Assembly (NCBI GenBank): GCA_003567075.1
Contig: PXAU01000250.1
Span: forward strand, 1 to 22,192
Direction of reading: 5' to 3'
DNA: 22,192 nucleotides
From: Trueperaceae bacterium
GTDB lineage: Bacteria; Deinococcota; Deinococci; Deinococcales; Trueperaceae
The first letter of the stretch is position 1, and each line of letters starts with the position of its first letter. Under the pieces are notes generated by a model. That model was not told where the DNA came from. It did no database searches and worked only from the letters and a program-made list of their open reading frames with translations. The translations under genes and the position numbers were made by a program. Below, piece by piece: positions 7,170 to 14,181 of the stretch.

Positions 7170-8493
7170 TCCCGCGCGACGCGCCCGCCGCCTGGCGTGG
7201 AGCGTGCAGGCGCTGGGTGTGCTGTTGGCGTTCGGGGGGTTGGCCGGCTTCTGGCTCACGCGTGACGTGGCGCGCAGCCAACTCACCGTGAGCCAGCGTG
7301 AACTGCTGGGCGTCGCCGAGACCGACTTCACGGCCAGCTTCGTGGTCGCGGGACGGGAGCCGCTCTACCTCGACTGCGAGGGCTGTTCGGTGCCGATCTA
7401 CGGGGCCGACGGCGCGATCGTGGGGTGGCGCTACACCGGTCCGCGCAGTCCCGACGGCGCCAACACCGACACCGTCTTGTACGTCCAAGTGGTCAACGAT
7501 GACGTCACCATGATCGCCCTGCCGCGCGACCTCTGGATGGAGGGTTGGAACGGCCGACTCAACTCGATCTTCGTCCGTCGGGGGGCCGACGGTCTACGCC
7601 GCGCCGTCGAGGACGTGCTCAGGGTCCCCGTCGACTACCACGTGATCATCAACCTCGACATCTTCGTGGGCTTGGTCGACGCCGTGGGCGGCGTCGAGGT
7701 CAACGTGCCGCACGCGATGCGCTACACCGATCGGGCCGCCGGGTTGTTCATCGATCTGAGCCCCGGTGTCCAGGTGCTCGATGGCGAACGAGCGTCCCAC
7801 TTCGTGCGGTACCGACAGACGCAACGCGGTGACTTCGACCGCTTGGATCGCATCAAGATGCTGGCGCACGCGATGCTCGCGCGGGTGCGGGACCTCCATC
7901 TGGGCGCGATCGCGCGCGTGCCGGCGCTCATCGAGACGTTCTTCGAGGAGGTGGAGACCAACGCTACGCCAGCGCTGGTGAGGGAGGTGCTGCCGCGGCT
8001 CCCGCGACTGCGCATCCAGGCCGCCACGCTGCCGGTGATTGAGCTCGAGACCGACTCGCGCCTGCTCGTCGACCGCACCGCCGTCGATCGCTTCCTGGCC
8101 GATACCTTCGGTGGGACCGCGCAGGTCCTGGCCGAGGCGCCAGAGGCGCTGATCCAGGTGGTCAACCGTTCCGGTCGCGAGGGGCTGGAGGAGCGCTACG
8201 CCGAGCGCCTCGTGGCCATGGGGGTGCCCGAGACCTCGTTGCTGCTGAGCAACGCGGCCCTCGATCCGGCACCCACGCGCGTGCTCTCCACCGCGCCGCA
8301 CTGGCTGGACGCGGACTACTATGCTGACCTCCTCGGGGTCGGCAAACAGCAGGTCGACCGACTCCCGTTCGTCGAGGGGCGCCAGGTGGCGTTGCAGTTG
8401 GCGCTGGGCGAGGACGCCTCCGAGCCCGGTGCCGGCGGCACGCCTGAGCAGCTGGCCGGCCTCGCGGACGCCCCTTTCGGAGGTATCCCATGA
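7141..8493 (+). CDS. LytR-CpsA-Psr (LCP) family envelope glycopolymer transferase
   Basis: An inner-membrane enzyme family that transfers lipid-linked glycopolymers to peptidoglycan or other acceptors, acting outside the membrane. The 450 residues show a basic N terminus, one membrane helix (about 19-41), the LCP catalytic domain (about 105-265) and a LytR C-terminal domain (about 333-425). TDTVLYVQV and ALPRDLWM (Arg129-Asp130) are the substrate and metal-site motifs. HFVRYRQ and FDRLDR (about 220-238) supply the conserved arginines. Odd feature: a CEGC pair (Cys79, Cys82) just outside the membrane. It overlaps yqeK by 29 nt and rsfS by ATGA. The acceptor polymer is unknown. Confidence 0.9.
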   Translation: MKRSKTSPPDPARRARRLAWSVQALGVLLAFGGLAGFWLTRDVARSQLTVSQRELLGVAETDFTASFVVAGREPLYLDCEGCSVPIYGADGAIVGWRYTGPRSPDGANTDTVLYVQVVNDDVTMIALPRDLWMEGWNGRLNSIFVRRGADGLRRAVEDVLRVPVDYHVIINLDIFVGLVDAVGGVEVNVPHAMRYTDRAAGLFIDLSPGVQVLDGERASHFVRYRQTQRGDFDRLDRIKMLAHAMLARVRDLHLGAIARVPALIETFFEEVETNATPALVREVLPRLPRLRIQAATLPVIELETDSRLLVDRTAVDRFLADTFGGTAQVLAEAPEALIQVVNRSGREGLEERYAERLVAMGVPETSLLLSNAALDPAPTRVLSTAPHWLDADYYADLLGVGKQQVDRLPFVEGRQVALQLALGEDASEPGAGGTPEQLAGLADAPFGGIP

Positions 8494-8855
8494 GCGATCC
8501 GGTCCAGGCGGTTCCCGTTCCCACCGAGGTTCAGCTCGTCGTCGATGCGCTCGACGACAAGCGCGCGAAGGACATCGCGGTCCTCGATCTCAGCGGGGTC
8601 TCGGACAGCTTGGATTGGTTCGTGATCGCCACGGGCGAGTCGACCCTGCAGCTGCAGGCGTTGGAGCAGGCGGTGCACGAGCGCTTGCGGGGCGAAGGCC
8701 ACCGTCCGCGCGGGGTCGAGGGGCCGCCGCAGCGCTGGTTGCTCATGGATTACGGAGCGCTCGTGGTGCACATCATGAACCCGGAGGCGCGCAGCTTCTA
8801 CGACCTGGAGGGGCTGTGGGCCGACGCGTCGCGCGTCGAGGTGGTGGCGCGGTGA
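8490..8855 (+). CDS. rsfS: Ribosome silencing factor RsfS
   Basis: Binds ribosomal protein L14 on the 50S subunit and blocks joining with 30S under starvation. At 121 residues it is of usual length. Family motifs are clear: VSDSLDWFVIATGESTLQLQ in the centre, and DYGALVVHIMNPEARSFYDLEGLW towards the end. The ATG overlaps the LCP stop (ATGA) and its stop overlaps yraN (GTGA), so translation is coupled. It complements the hibernation factor at the right end of the window. Confidence 0.96.
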   Translation: MSDPVQAVPVPTEVQLVVDALDDKRAKDIAVLDLSGVSDSLDWFVIATGESTLQLQALEQAVHERLRGEGHRPRGVEGPPQRWLLMDYGALVVHIMNPEARSFYDLEGLWADASRVEVVAR

Positions 8856-9313
8856 CGGCATCCCCGGCCGCACGCGATGGGGGTGCGGCGGGTCTCACGG
8901 CCGATGCCGTGGACGGTGCCGTGGCCGATGCCGTGGAGGGTGCCTCGGGTGAGGCCGTGGGCGGCGCCTCGGGCTGGCCGAAGCACTGGTCGGAGCCGCG
9001 TGTCCAGCGTTGGCTCGAGCGGCGCGGCTGGCGTACCTTGGCGAGCAACGTGAGCTCGCGCCATGGCGAGCTCGACCTGATAATGGACGACGGCGGCACC
9101 ATCGTGTTCGTGGAGGTGCGGTATCGCCGGGTGACCACGCACGGCGGTGCCGCGGCGAGCGTCGACGGGCGCAAGCGGGCTCGCCTCAGGCGCGCGGCTG
9201 CGGCGTGGCTCGCGCGTCGCGGGTGGCACGACGCGCCGACACGGTTCGACGCCGCCCTGGTGCGAGGTGCGGTCGAGCGGGCCCGCGTGACGCTGGTCCG
9301 AGACGCGTTCTAG
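8852..9313 (+). CDS. UPF0102 / YraN family endonuclease-like protein
   Basis: A small PD-(D/E)XK-fold protein of unproven cellular role, read from GTG 8852 overlapping the rsfS stop (153 residues). The family core begins near residue 46: WLERRGW, then HGELDLI (Glu73, Asp75) and FVEVRYR (Glu88 and Arg90, where many members have Lys), followed by the basic DGRKRARLRRAAAAWL helix. Unlike the typical protein, it has an N-terminal extension of about 40 residues made of an 8-residue repeat. A later start would lack a clear ribosome site, so the extension is probably translated, though this is not certain. Confidence 0.88.
   Translation: MTASPAARDGGAAGLTADAVDGAVADAVEGASGEAVGGASGWPKHWSEPRVQRWLERRGWRTLASNVSSRHGELDLIMDDGGTIVFVEVRYRRVTTHGGAAASVDGRKRARLRRAAAAWLARRGWHDAPTRFDAALVRGAVERARVTLVRDAF
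8900..8971 (+). repeat. 24-bp tandem repeat, 3 copies, in the yraN N terminus
   Basis: Units lie at 8900-8923, 8924-8947 and 8948-8971 and encode ADAVDGAV, ADAVEGAS and GEAVGGAS. The first two copies are nearly identical; the third has diverged. The length is a multiple of 3, so copy number can change without a frameshift. Confidence 0.9.
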
Positions 9314-9341
9314 GCGGCGGTTCGCGGAGGTGCTGGGACAC

Positions 9342-9989
9342 GTGCCTGAAGCCCTGGAGCCAAGGCCTTCGCGCGGCGCGGTGCGGGTGAAGGTGTGCGG
9401 CGTCACCAGACCTGAAGACGCCGTCGCAGCCGAGGAGGCCGGCGCCGATGCGGTGGGCGTCATCCTGTGGGCGCGTTCGCCGCGCCGGCTGGGGCTCGCT
9501 GCGGCCGAGACGGTGCTGGCGCCCTTGGGTCCCTTCGTGCAGCGCGTCGGGGTCGTCGTGGACGCCCCGGCAAGCTTCGTGCACGAGGCGATCGCGCGTC
9601 TGCGGCTGGGCGCGGTGCAGTTCCATGGAAGCGAGGAAGCGGGCTTCGTGAGGAGCTTCCGGGACCGGGTCGCGGTGTTGCGGGCCTTGGCGTACCAGCC
9701 CGGCCTGTCGCTCGGGGCGCTGGCTGCATGGCCCGTGGATGCGCTGGTGCTGGACGGTCTGCGACCCGGATCGGGCGAAGCCTTCGACTGGTCGGCGGCC
9801 GGTCGGCTGCGCGACCTGCCTGGCCCTTGGCTCCTGGCCGGCGGGTTGACACCTGCCAACGTGGCTGCGGCGGTGCAGGCGCTCGACCCCACAGGGGTCG
9901 ACGTCGCCAGTGGCGTCGAGTCGGTAGCCGGGATCAAGGACCACGCCGCGCTCCGGCACTTCGTGGCAGCCGCGAAGGCGGCGCGCTGA
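9342..9989 (+). CDS. trpF: Phosphoribosylanthranilate isomerase
   Basis: Third step of tryptophan synthesis from anthranilate: Amadori rearrangement of phosphoribosylanthranilate to CdRP, in the cytosol. A TIM-barrel protein of 215 residues from GTG 9342, with GGAGG at 9326-9330. Motifs: VKVCGVTRPEDA with the catalytic Cys, AVQFHGSE, then LLAGGLTPANV and DVASGVES with GIKD, the phosphate-binding loops and C terminus. A GTG at 9330 is in frame but overlaps the ribosome site. No other trp gene is in the window, so it is separated from the rest of the pathway here. Confidence 0.95.
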   Translation: MPEALEPRPSRGAVRVKVCGVTRPEDAVAAEEAGADAVGVILWARSPRRLGLAAAETVLAPLGPFVQRVGVVVDAPASFVHEAIARLRLGAVQFHGSEEAGFVRSFRDRVAVLRALAYQPGLSLGALAAWPVDALVLDGLRPGSGEAFDWSAAGRLRDLPGPWLLAGGLTPANVAAAVQALDPTGVDVASGVESVAGIKDHAALRHFVAAAKAAR

Positions 9990-10003
9990 CGCGGCTCGCG
10001 TCG

Positions 10004-10207
10004 TTCTCCACAGGTCTCTCGAGTTTTCCACAGCGCTGTGGACAAGGCGCCGCTGGCGATCAGGAGCGACGCTCTGGAGGGGTCAAAACGAGAAGACCCG
10101 CGCTGGACGGCGATTCCTGCGCAGCACTGAGGTGAACGCGCCTACCAGATACAGCGCTGAATGTCAAGAACCTTTGAGTTATCCACAGATGCGGGCGATT
10201 ATCCACA
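10004..10207. other. Cluster of five DnaA-box-like 9-mers (possible oriC or DnaA-binding locus)
   Basis: The 306-bp gap between trpF and the cupin gene holds TTCTCCACA (10004-10012, +), TTTTCCACA (10024-10032, +), TTGTCCACA (10037-10045, -), and two perfect TTATCCACA boxes (10179-10187 and 10199-10207, +). Boxes 2 and 3 face each other in a perfect 16-bp palindrome, TCCACAGCGCTGTGGA (10027-10042). The perfect pair is spaced 20 bp, about two helical turns. The stretch around 10157-10207 is AT-richer than its surroundings. No dnaA or dnaN is in the window. It could be a replication origin, a DnaA-titrating or reactivating site, or DnaA-regulated promoter DNA. Confidence 0.8.
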
Positions 10208-10228
10208 CGGCGCATCGCGTCGTAGGAT
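10199..10228 (+). promoter_or_regulatory. Candidate cupin-gene promoter overlapping a DnaA box
   Basis: TAGGAT at 10223-10228 is a plausible -10. The matching -35 position (TTATCC, 10199-10204, 18-bp spacer) is the start of a perfect DnaA box. Transcription would begin near 10235, leaving about 60 nt before the start codon. DnaA binding there would be expected to affect this promoter. Confidence 0.4.
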
Positions 10229-10295
10229 GGAAGGACGTCGTCCCCGACGCCCCGTCCGGCGAGCGATCGCGCTCCGCCGTCCCAGGAGGTCATCC

Positions 10296-10604
10296 GTGCA
10301 GACCCATCCCATCGCCGACGCTCGCCACTTCTCGCTGCGCGAGGTCCAGCGCCGCACGCTGGTCGAACACGACGATCTGGTGGTCGAACTGCTGTGCTTC
10401 GAGGCAGGGCAGCGCCTGGAAGAGACACCAGACCCGAGCGGTTGCGTGTACCAGGTGCTCGAGGGCGAGGCCTTGGTGCGCGAACCGAACGGCACCACAC
10501 GGCTGCGCAAGGGCGTCCTCGGGTCGCTCGCCGCTGGCGCGGAGCACACGCTCGAGAACGCCGGCGGCGGTCTGCTGGTGGTGATGCGCACGCGCTCCGC
10601 GTAG
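10296..10604 (+). CDS. Small cupin-fold protein
   Basis: A single-domain protein of 102 residues read from GTG 10296, preceded by AGGAGGT at 10284-10290. The pattern VYQVLEGEALVREPNGTTRL followed by GVLGSLAAGAEHTLENAGGG is the usual cupin double-stranded beta-helix layout (turn glycines, then the PxGxxH-like AGAEHTLEN). The first cupin motif lacks the HxH pair: LEETPDPSGCVYQVLEG stands in its place. Only one candidate ligand histidine is seen in motif 2, so metal binding as in classical cupins is doubtful. No signal peptide. Function unknown; possibly a small-molecule sensor or stress protein. Confidence 0.75.
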   Translation: MQTHPIADARHFSLREVQRRTLVEHDDLVVELLCFEAGQRLEETPDPSGCVYQVLEGEALVREPNGTTRLRKGVLGSLAAGAEHTLENAGGGLLVVMRTRSA

Positions 10605-10629
10605 CTGCGGGCGCTCCGCGTAGCTGCGC
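10592..10629 (+). repeat. 19-bp tandem duplication over the cupin stop codon
   Basis: GCGCTCCGCGTAGCTGCGG at 10592-10610 is repeated at 10611-10629 with one difference at the last base. The first copy contains the TAG stop of the cupin gene (10602-10604). Confidence 0.9.
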
Positions 10630-10653
10630 GACGCGCGTTGCGCCAGTCGTGCC

Positions 10654-11220
10654 TCAGCCGATCACGGGGACGTTCTCGGGCTTCCACTTGACGGTGCAAC
10701 CGACCGCCCAGGTCTCGGGCTCGGCCACCTCGCCGCCGGCCAGGAGCGTCTCGAGCGCTTCACGCAGGTCTTCCTTCGTCACCGCCGCCGGGTCCTTGGG
10801 CGAGTCGTCGATGCGGCCGTGATAGCGCAGCCGGCGCTCGCGGTCGAACACGAGCAACTCTGGCGTGCGGAACGTGCGGTACGCCTGCGCCACGCGCTGG
10901 GCCTCGTCCCACAGGTAGGGGAACGACAGCGCGTGCTCGCGCGCGAAGGCCTGCATGGCCTCGAAGTCGTCGTCGGGATAGGTGGCGGCGTCGTTCGAGT
11001 TGACCATCGCGAAGGCTACGCCGCGCGGAGCGAAGGCCTCGGCCAAGGCCTTGAGCCGGTCGACGTACGCGACGACGTAGGGGCAATGATTGCAGCCCTG
11101 GACGTACACGAACACCTCGGCGTCCAGGTCCGCGAGGCGCACGCGCGAGCCGTCGGTGGCCGGGAGGTCGAAGTCGGGGGCGACGCTGCCGATCGGCAGG
11201 GGTGAGGGGTGGGTCTGCAT
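10654..11220 (-). CDS. Thioredoxin-fold (AhpC/TSA-type) protein with CNHC motif
   Basis: A cytosolic redoxin-like protein of 188 residues; there is no signal peptide. PIGSVAPDFDLPATDG is the typical opening of the AhpC/TSA redoxin family. The active-site motif GCNHCPYV carries Cys43 and Cys46, and TPELLVFD provides the cis-proline. The C terminus GCTVKWKPENVP matches a widespread family of unassigned thioredoxin-family proteins that share the CNHCPYV motif and an (I/V)KWKP ending. It is expected to act as a thiol oxidoreductase or peroxidase, substrate unknown. The start has GAGGAGGAA just upstream. It is transcribed divergently from the VWA gene. Confidence 0.92.
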   Translation of the reverse strand: MQTHPSPLPIGSVAPDFDLPATDGSRVRLADLDAEVFVYVQGCNHCPYVVAYVDRLKALAEAFAPRGVAFAMVNSNDAATYPDDDFEAMQAFAREHALSFPYLWDEAQRVAQAYRTFRTPELLVFDRERRLRYHGRIDDSPKDPAAVTKEDLREALETLLAGGEVAEPETWAVGCTVKWKPENVPVIG

Positions 11221-11299
11221 ACGTTCCTCCTCGGTGGGCGTGGCCGCGCCGGCCGCACCCTCGGCCGACGACGGCCGACGCGGGCGCACGCGAAGGCGC

Positions 11300-11322
11300 G
11301 GTACGCTTCGACGGAGTGTACC
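11300..11322. promoter_or_regulatory. Interlocked divergent promoters in an imperfect palindrome
   Basis: GGTACGCT (11300-11307) and AGTGTACC (11315-11322) are inverted with 7 of 8 matches. Each half contains a -10-like box: TACGCT (11302-11307) reads right to the VWA gene, and TACACT (11320-11315) reads left to the redoxin gene. The predicted starts (about 11314 and 11308) lie in the centre, so polymerase could probably occupy only one direction at a time. Confidence 0.45.
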
Positions 11323-11371
11323 GAGCCCACCCTGCCCTTGCCGTCCCCCGCGGCACCGAGCCGCAACGCTG

Positions 11372-13087
11372 ATGCTCAGCTTCGGCGCCCCTGCGTTCCT
11401 GTGGTTGTTGGCGGCCTTGCCCCTGGTGGTGCTGCTCCACTTCCTACGCGCGCGCACCCGTCGGCTCGACGTCTCGGCGCTCTTCCTGTGGCAGCAGGCC
11501 CGCGAGGTGGCCGAACGGCGGCGGCGCTTCTCACCCACGTGGTCGCTGCTGCTGCAGCTGTTGGCGGTGACCTTGGCGGCGCTGGCGTTGGCCCAGCCGG
11601 ATCTGCGCCTCGAGGGCCCGCCGGATCTGGTGGTGGTGGTCGATGCCTCGGCCAGCATGGCGGCGCTGGACCCCGAGGGAGCTCGGCTGGAGCGTGCGCG
11701 CGAGGCCGTGCGTTCGTTGGCGGCCGAGGCCGGGGGCGTGGCGCTCGTGCGCGCTGGCGCGGAGCCGCGCCTGGCGCTCCCCTTCACGCGCGATCGCGCC
11801 GCCGTGGAGGAAGCGCTTGATGGCCTGGCGGTCGGTGACCGCAGTGCCGACCTCGAGCGCGCGTTGGCGCTGGCGCGCGACCTGGCTCGCGGAGACGAGG
11901 CCGAGCGGGCTCGGGTCGCGCTCGTCAGCGACGATCCCGGCCCGGCGCGCGAGGGCGTCACGCGCGTCGACGTCGGCGGCAGCGGTGAGAACATCGGCAT
12001 CGTCGGTTTCGATCTAGGCATCCAGCAGGCCTTCGTGGCGGTGGCGTCGAACGCGGTCGGACCTCGCTCGGTGGGGGTGGAGCTGCGCCAGGACGGCGCG
12101 CTCCTCGCCTCGACCGAGCTGCTGGTGCCGTCGGGTCAGCTGGCCAGCGTCACGTTCCCGATCGACGTGGCATCCGGGGTGGTGGAGGCACGGCTGACGG
12201 GCCTCCCGGCGTCGGACGCCTTGGCGCTCGACGACGTCGCCTACGCCGGACAGCGACCGCTCACGGTGGTGGTGGACAGCGACGTCGACAGCGTGCTGCG
12301 GGCGCTGCGCGCCGTGCCTGGGGTGGAGACGCGACTGACGGGCTTGGCCCGCACCGCGCCGGCCGACGTGCGCGTGCTGACGGGCGTCGAGCCCGACGAT
12401 GCGCCGGCGGGCGACCTGATTCTGCTGCCGGCGCCGCTGGAGCGGCCCGAGTACGTCGGCATCGGCAGCTGGGACCGGACCGACGCGCTGCTGCGCTTCG
12501 TCGACCTGCGCGAGGTGGTGGTCGGGCTCCCGCCGCGCGCCGACGGCGCCGAGCTCCCGCCCGACGAGCCGGGTTGGGTGGTGCTGGCGCGCGCCACCGA
12601 TCTACGGCCGGTCCTGCGCTGGCGTGACGACCAGCGCGGCCGGGTGCTGCAGTTCATGGTGCCCCCCAGCCAGACCGACCTGGTCTTCCGGCCGGCCTTC
12701 CCGACGCTCATGGCGAACGTCCTCGACCGTTTCCGCGGCGCGGCGCGGGTGCCGCTCGGCAGCGCCGGGGACGACGGCGCGCCCATCACCACGCCCGGCC
12801 CGGCCGAGGTGGGCGGCCGGAGCGTCACGGCGAGCCTGTTGAGCATCGCCCAGACGCGCCTGCCCGGCGCTGGGCCGGACGACCTGGAGCAACCCTCGCC
12901 GCTGCTCGCGGTCGAGCGACCGACGCCGTTTGCGGCCTGGCTGCTGGCGCTCGTGGCGGTGCTGCTGCTCGCCGAGTGGTGGTTGTGGAGCCGCGGCGCC
13001 GGCGTCGCCGTCGGGCGCCCGGTGGGCCGGGTACCAGGCGCCCGCCGTGGCACGAGGGACGCGGGCGGGCGAGCCACGACCGCCTGA
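11372..13087 (+). CDS. BatA-like membrane protein with von Willebrand factor A domain
   Basis: 571 residues. The N-terminal BatA region starts FGAPAFLWLLAALPLVVLLH with the first membrane helix (about 4-24); a second lies at about 57-75. A VWA domain follows with the metal-site motif DASAS (91-95) after LVVVV. The middle is a mixed beta-rich extracytoplasmic-like region. A third helix (about 520-542, FAAWLLALVAVLLLAEWWL) precedes a basic C-terminal tail. This helix-VWA-helix plan fits the aerotolerance-regulator/BatA superfamily, usually linked to MoxR ATPases and DUF58 proteins; neither is nearby, so the partner is unknown. No ribosome site is evident before ATG 11372, and the rightward promoter leaves about 58 nt of leader. 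Confidence 0.82.
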   Translation: MLSFGAPAFLWLLAALPLVVLLHFLRARTRRLDVSALFLWQQAREVAERRRRFSPTWSLLLQLLAVTLAALALAQPDLRLEGPPDLVVVVDASASMAALDPEGARLERAREAVRSLAAEAGGVALVRAGAEPRLALPFTRDRAAVEEALDGLAVGDRSADLERALALARDLARGDEAERARVALVSDDPGPAREGVTRVDVGGSGENIGIVGFDLGIQQAFVAVASNAVGPRSVGVELRQDGALLASTELLVPSGQLASVTFPIDVASGVVEARLTGLPASDALALDDVAYAGQRPLTVVVDSDVDSVLRALRAVPGVETRLTGLARTAPADVRVLTGVEPDDAPAGDLILLPAPLERPEYVGIGSWDRTDALLRFVDLREVVVGLPPRADGAELPPDEPGWVVLARATDLRPVLRWRDDQRGRVLQFMVPPSQTDLVFRPAFPTLMANVLDRFRGAARVPLGSAGDDGAPITTPGPAEVGGRSVTASLLSIAQTRLPGAGPDDLEQPSPLLAVERPTPFAAWLLALVAVLLLAEWWLWSRGAGVAVGRPVGRVPGARRGTRDAGGRATTA

Positions 13088-13113
13088 GCGCGAGGCAGCG
13101 ACCCGGAGGGTGG

Positions 13114-13119
13114 TAGGCT
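13114..13119 (+). promoter_or_regulatory. Leaderless-type extended -10 box of the LapA-like gene
   Basis: TGG-TAGGCT ends 7 nt before ATG 13127. An RNA started here would begin at the start codon. No Shine-Dalgarno sequence lies in the short gap, though a GGAGGG occurs further upstream at 13105-13110. Confidence 0.5.
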
Positions 13120-13126
13120 CGCGAGC

Positions 13127-13681
13127 ATGCGCGGTCGACTGCTGTTGCTCACGGTCCTGCTAGTCCTCGGCGCGCTCGTCGCGGCACTGAACTGGGAGTC
13201 GATGCGAACGCCGTTGCGGCTGGAGTTTCTGCTGGCCACGGTGGAGACGGCCGTGGGCTGGCTGGTGCTCGTCGTAGCGCTACTGCCGGCCTTGGTGTTG
13301 CTGCTGGCCGGGTTGCTCGACCAGGCCCGGGCGCTGCGGCGGGTCGATGCGCTCGAGCGGCGGTTGGAGGAGGCGCGGGCCGCGGCCGAACGCACCCGCT
13401 CGGCCGAGATCGACGCCCTCGCGCAGGAGATCGACGGCCGCATCAATGCGCTGCGGGCGACCCTCGAGGGGTTGCAGCAAGGTGGCGAGGCACGCCTCGA
13501 GGCGCGCTTGGACGGGCTCGAGGCGCAGCTGGCCGAAGGCTTCGAGGGCGTGCGCGAGCGGGTGGTACTGGTGCGCGACGAGCTCGCCGCCGACATCGCC
13601 GAGGCCGAGGACGCGCTCTTGCGTGGCCGTGCCGGTCCGGCGCCGGCTGCGGACGACGCTGACGACGTGGACGACGCCTGA
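13127..13681 (+). CDS. LapA-domain-like membrane protein with coiled coil
   Basis: 184 residues. Two membrane helices (about 4-21 and 40-65) with a short loop, NWESMRTPLRLEFLL, between them give the LapA/DUF1049 layout (helix, N.....V.....L hinge, helix). A charged helical region (about 70-165, for example RVDALERRLEEARAAAERT) is predicted to form a coiled coil in the cytoplasm. The end is very acidic (DDADDVDDA). LapA proteins are linked to lipopolysaccharide assembly in proteobacteria; here a general membrane-scaffold role is safer. Confidence 0.72.
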   Translation: MRGRLLLLTVLLVLGALVAALNWESMRTPLRLEFLLATVETAVGWLVLVVALLPALVLLLAGLLDQARALRRVDALERRLEEARAAAERTRSAEIDALAQEIDGRINALRATLEGLQQGGEARLEARLDGLEAQLAEGFEGVRERVVLVRDELAADIAEAEDALLRGRAGPAPAADDADDVDDA

Positions 13682-13697
13682 GCGGCGCCGCGCCTGC

Positions 13698-13703
13698 TAC
13701 CGT
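13698..13703 (+). promoter_or_regulatory. Leaderless-type extended -10 box of the MIP18-like gene
   Basis: TGC-TACCGT ends 8 nt before ATG 13712. No ribosome-binding site is visible, so leaderless translation is likely. This also supports ATG 13712 over the GTG at 13706. Confidence 0.5.
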
Positions 13704-13711
13704 ACGTGCTC

Positions 13712-14038
13712 ATGGTGGATATCGATGGCGTGCGCGAGCAGTGTTTGGAAGCCCTCAAGGTGGTCCGCGATCCGGAGATCCCGGTCAACATCGTCGACTT
13801 AGGTCTCATCTATGACCTCGAGGTCTCGCCTGAGGGCGACGTCGCCATCGAGATGACCCTCACCAGCATGGGCTGCCCGGTGCAGGACATGATCCAGGCG
13901 GATGCCGAGTTGGCCTGCATGAAGGTCGACGGTGTCAACAAGGTCGAGGTGACCTTCGTGTGGTCGCCGCCGTGGAGTATGGACAAGATGTCCGATGACG
14001 GCAAGAAGCAGATGCGCATGTTCGGTTTCAACGTCTAA
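13712..14038 (+). CDS. MIP18/DUF59 family iron-sulfur assembly factor (SufT-like)
   Basis: A single-domain protein of 108 residues. DPEIPVNIVDLGLIYD (20-35) is the family signature, and MTLTSMGCPVQDM contains the conserved Cys55. Bacterial relatives (SufT, PaaD N-terminal domain) help mature or transfer Fe-S clusters in the cytosol. No suf, isc or paa genes are adjacent, so the client is unknown. It carries a short extra C terminus ending MRMFGFNV. Confidence 0.92.
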   Translation: MVDIDGVREQCLEALKVVRDPEIPVNIVDLGLIYDLEVSPEGDVAIEMTLTSMGCPVQDMIQADAELACMKVDGVNKVEVTFVWSPPWSMDKMSDDGKKQMRMFGFNV

Positions 14039-14040
14039 CG

Positions 14041-14124
14041 CGGCAGCGTCGGCTGCAACCCCTGCGCGACGCCCCGAGCGCGTCGCTGCCGGCATGATGG
14101 CCCGCTGCCGCGGCGCGGCAGCGG
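14041..14124 (+). promoter_or_regulatory. Alternating complementary segments (possible attenuator-type RNA switch)
   Basis: Four segments carry the same 8-mer in two orientations: CGGCAGCG at 14041-14048 (1), CGCTGCCG at 14084-14091 (2), CGCTGCCG at 14103-14110 (3) and CGGCAGCG at 14116-14123 (4). Segment 1 can pair with 2 or 3, and segment 4 with 2 or 3. The 3:4 hairpin is a perfect 9-bp stem with a 5-nt loop (14102-14124). Another hairpin, GCGACGC (14066-14072) with GCGTCGC (14080-14086), overlaps segment 2. No T-run follows. Confidence 0.5.
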
Positions 14125-14181
14125 CGCCCCGTGCGTGCGGTATCGGCGCCGCAGGCGGCGCGCATCTGCTATGACGGTGGC

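Noticed and set aside
10132..10584. Possible gene covering the DnaA-box gap and overlapping the cupin gene
   Set aside because: Wrong frame relative to the clear cupin motif and the AGGAGGT site; its translation shows no family features.
10296..11220. Cupin and redoxin proteins both begin MQTHP
   Set aside because: Only five residues match, the genes lie on opposite strands and the rest is unrelated; probably coincidence.
14041..14124. CRISPR-like array of 8-mers
   Set aside because: The units are inverted complements with unequal spacing, which fits RNA hairpins and not direct repeats with spacers.
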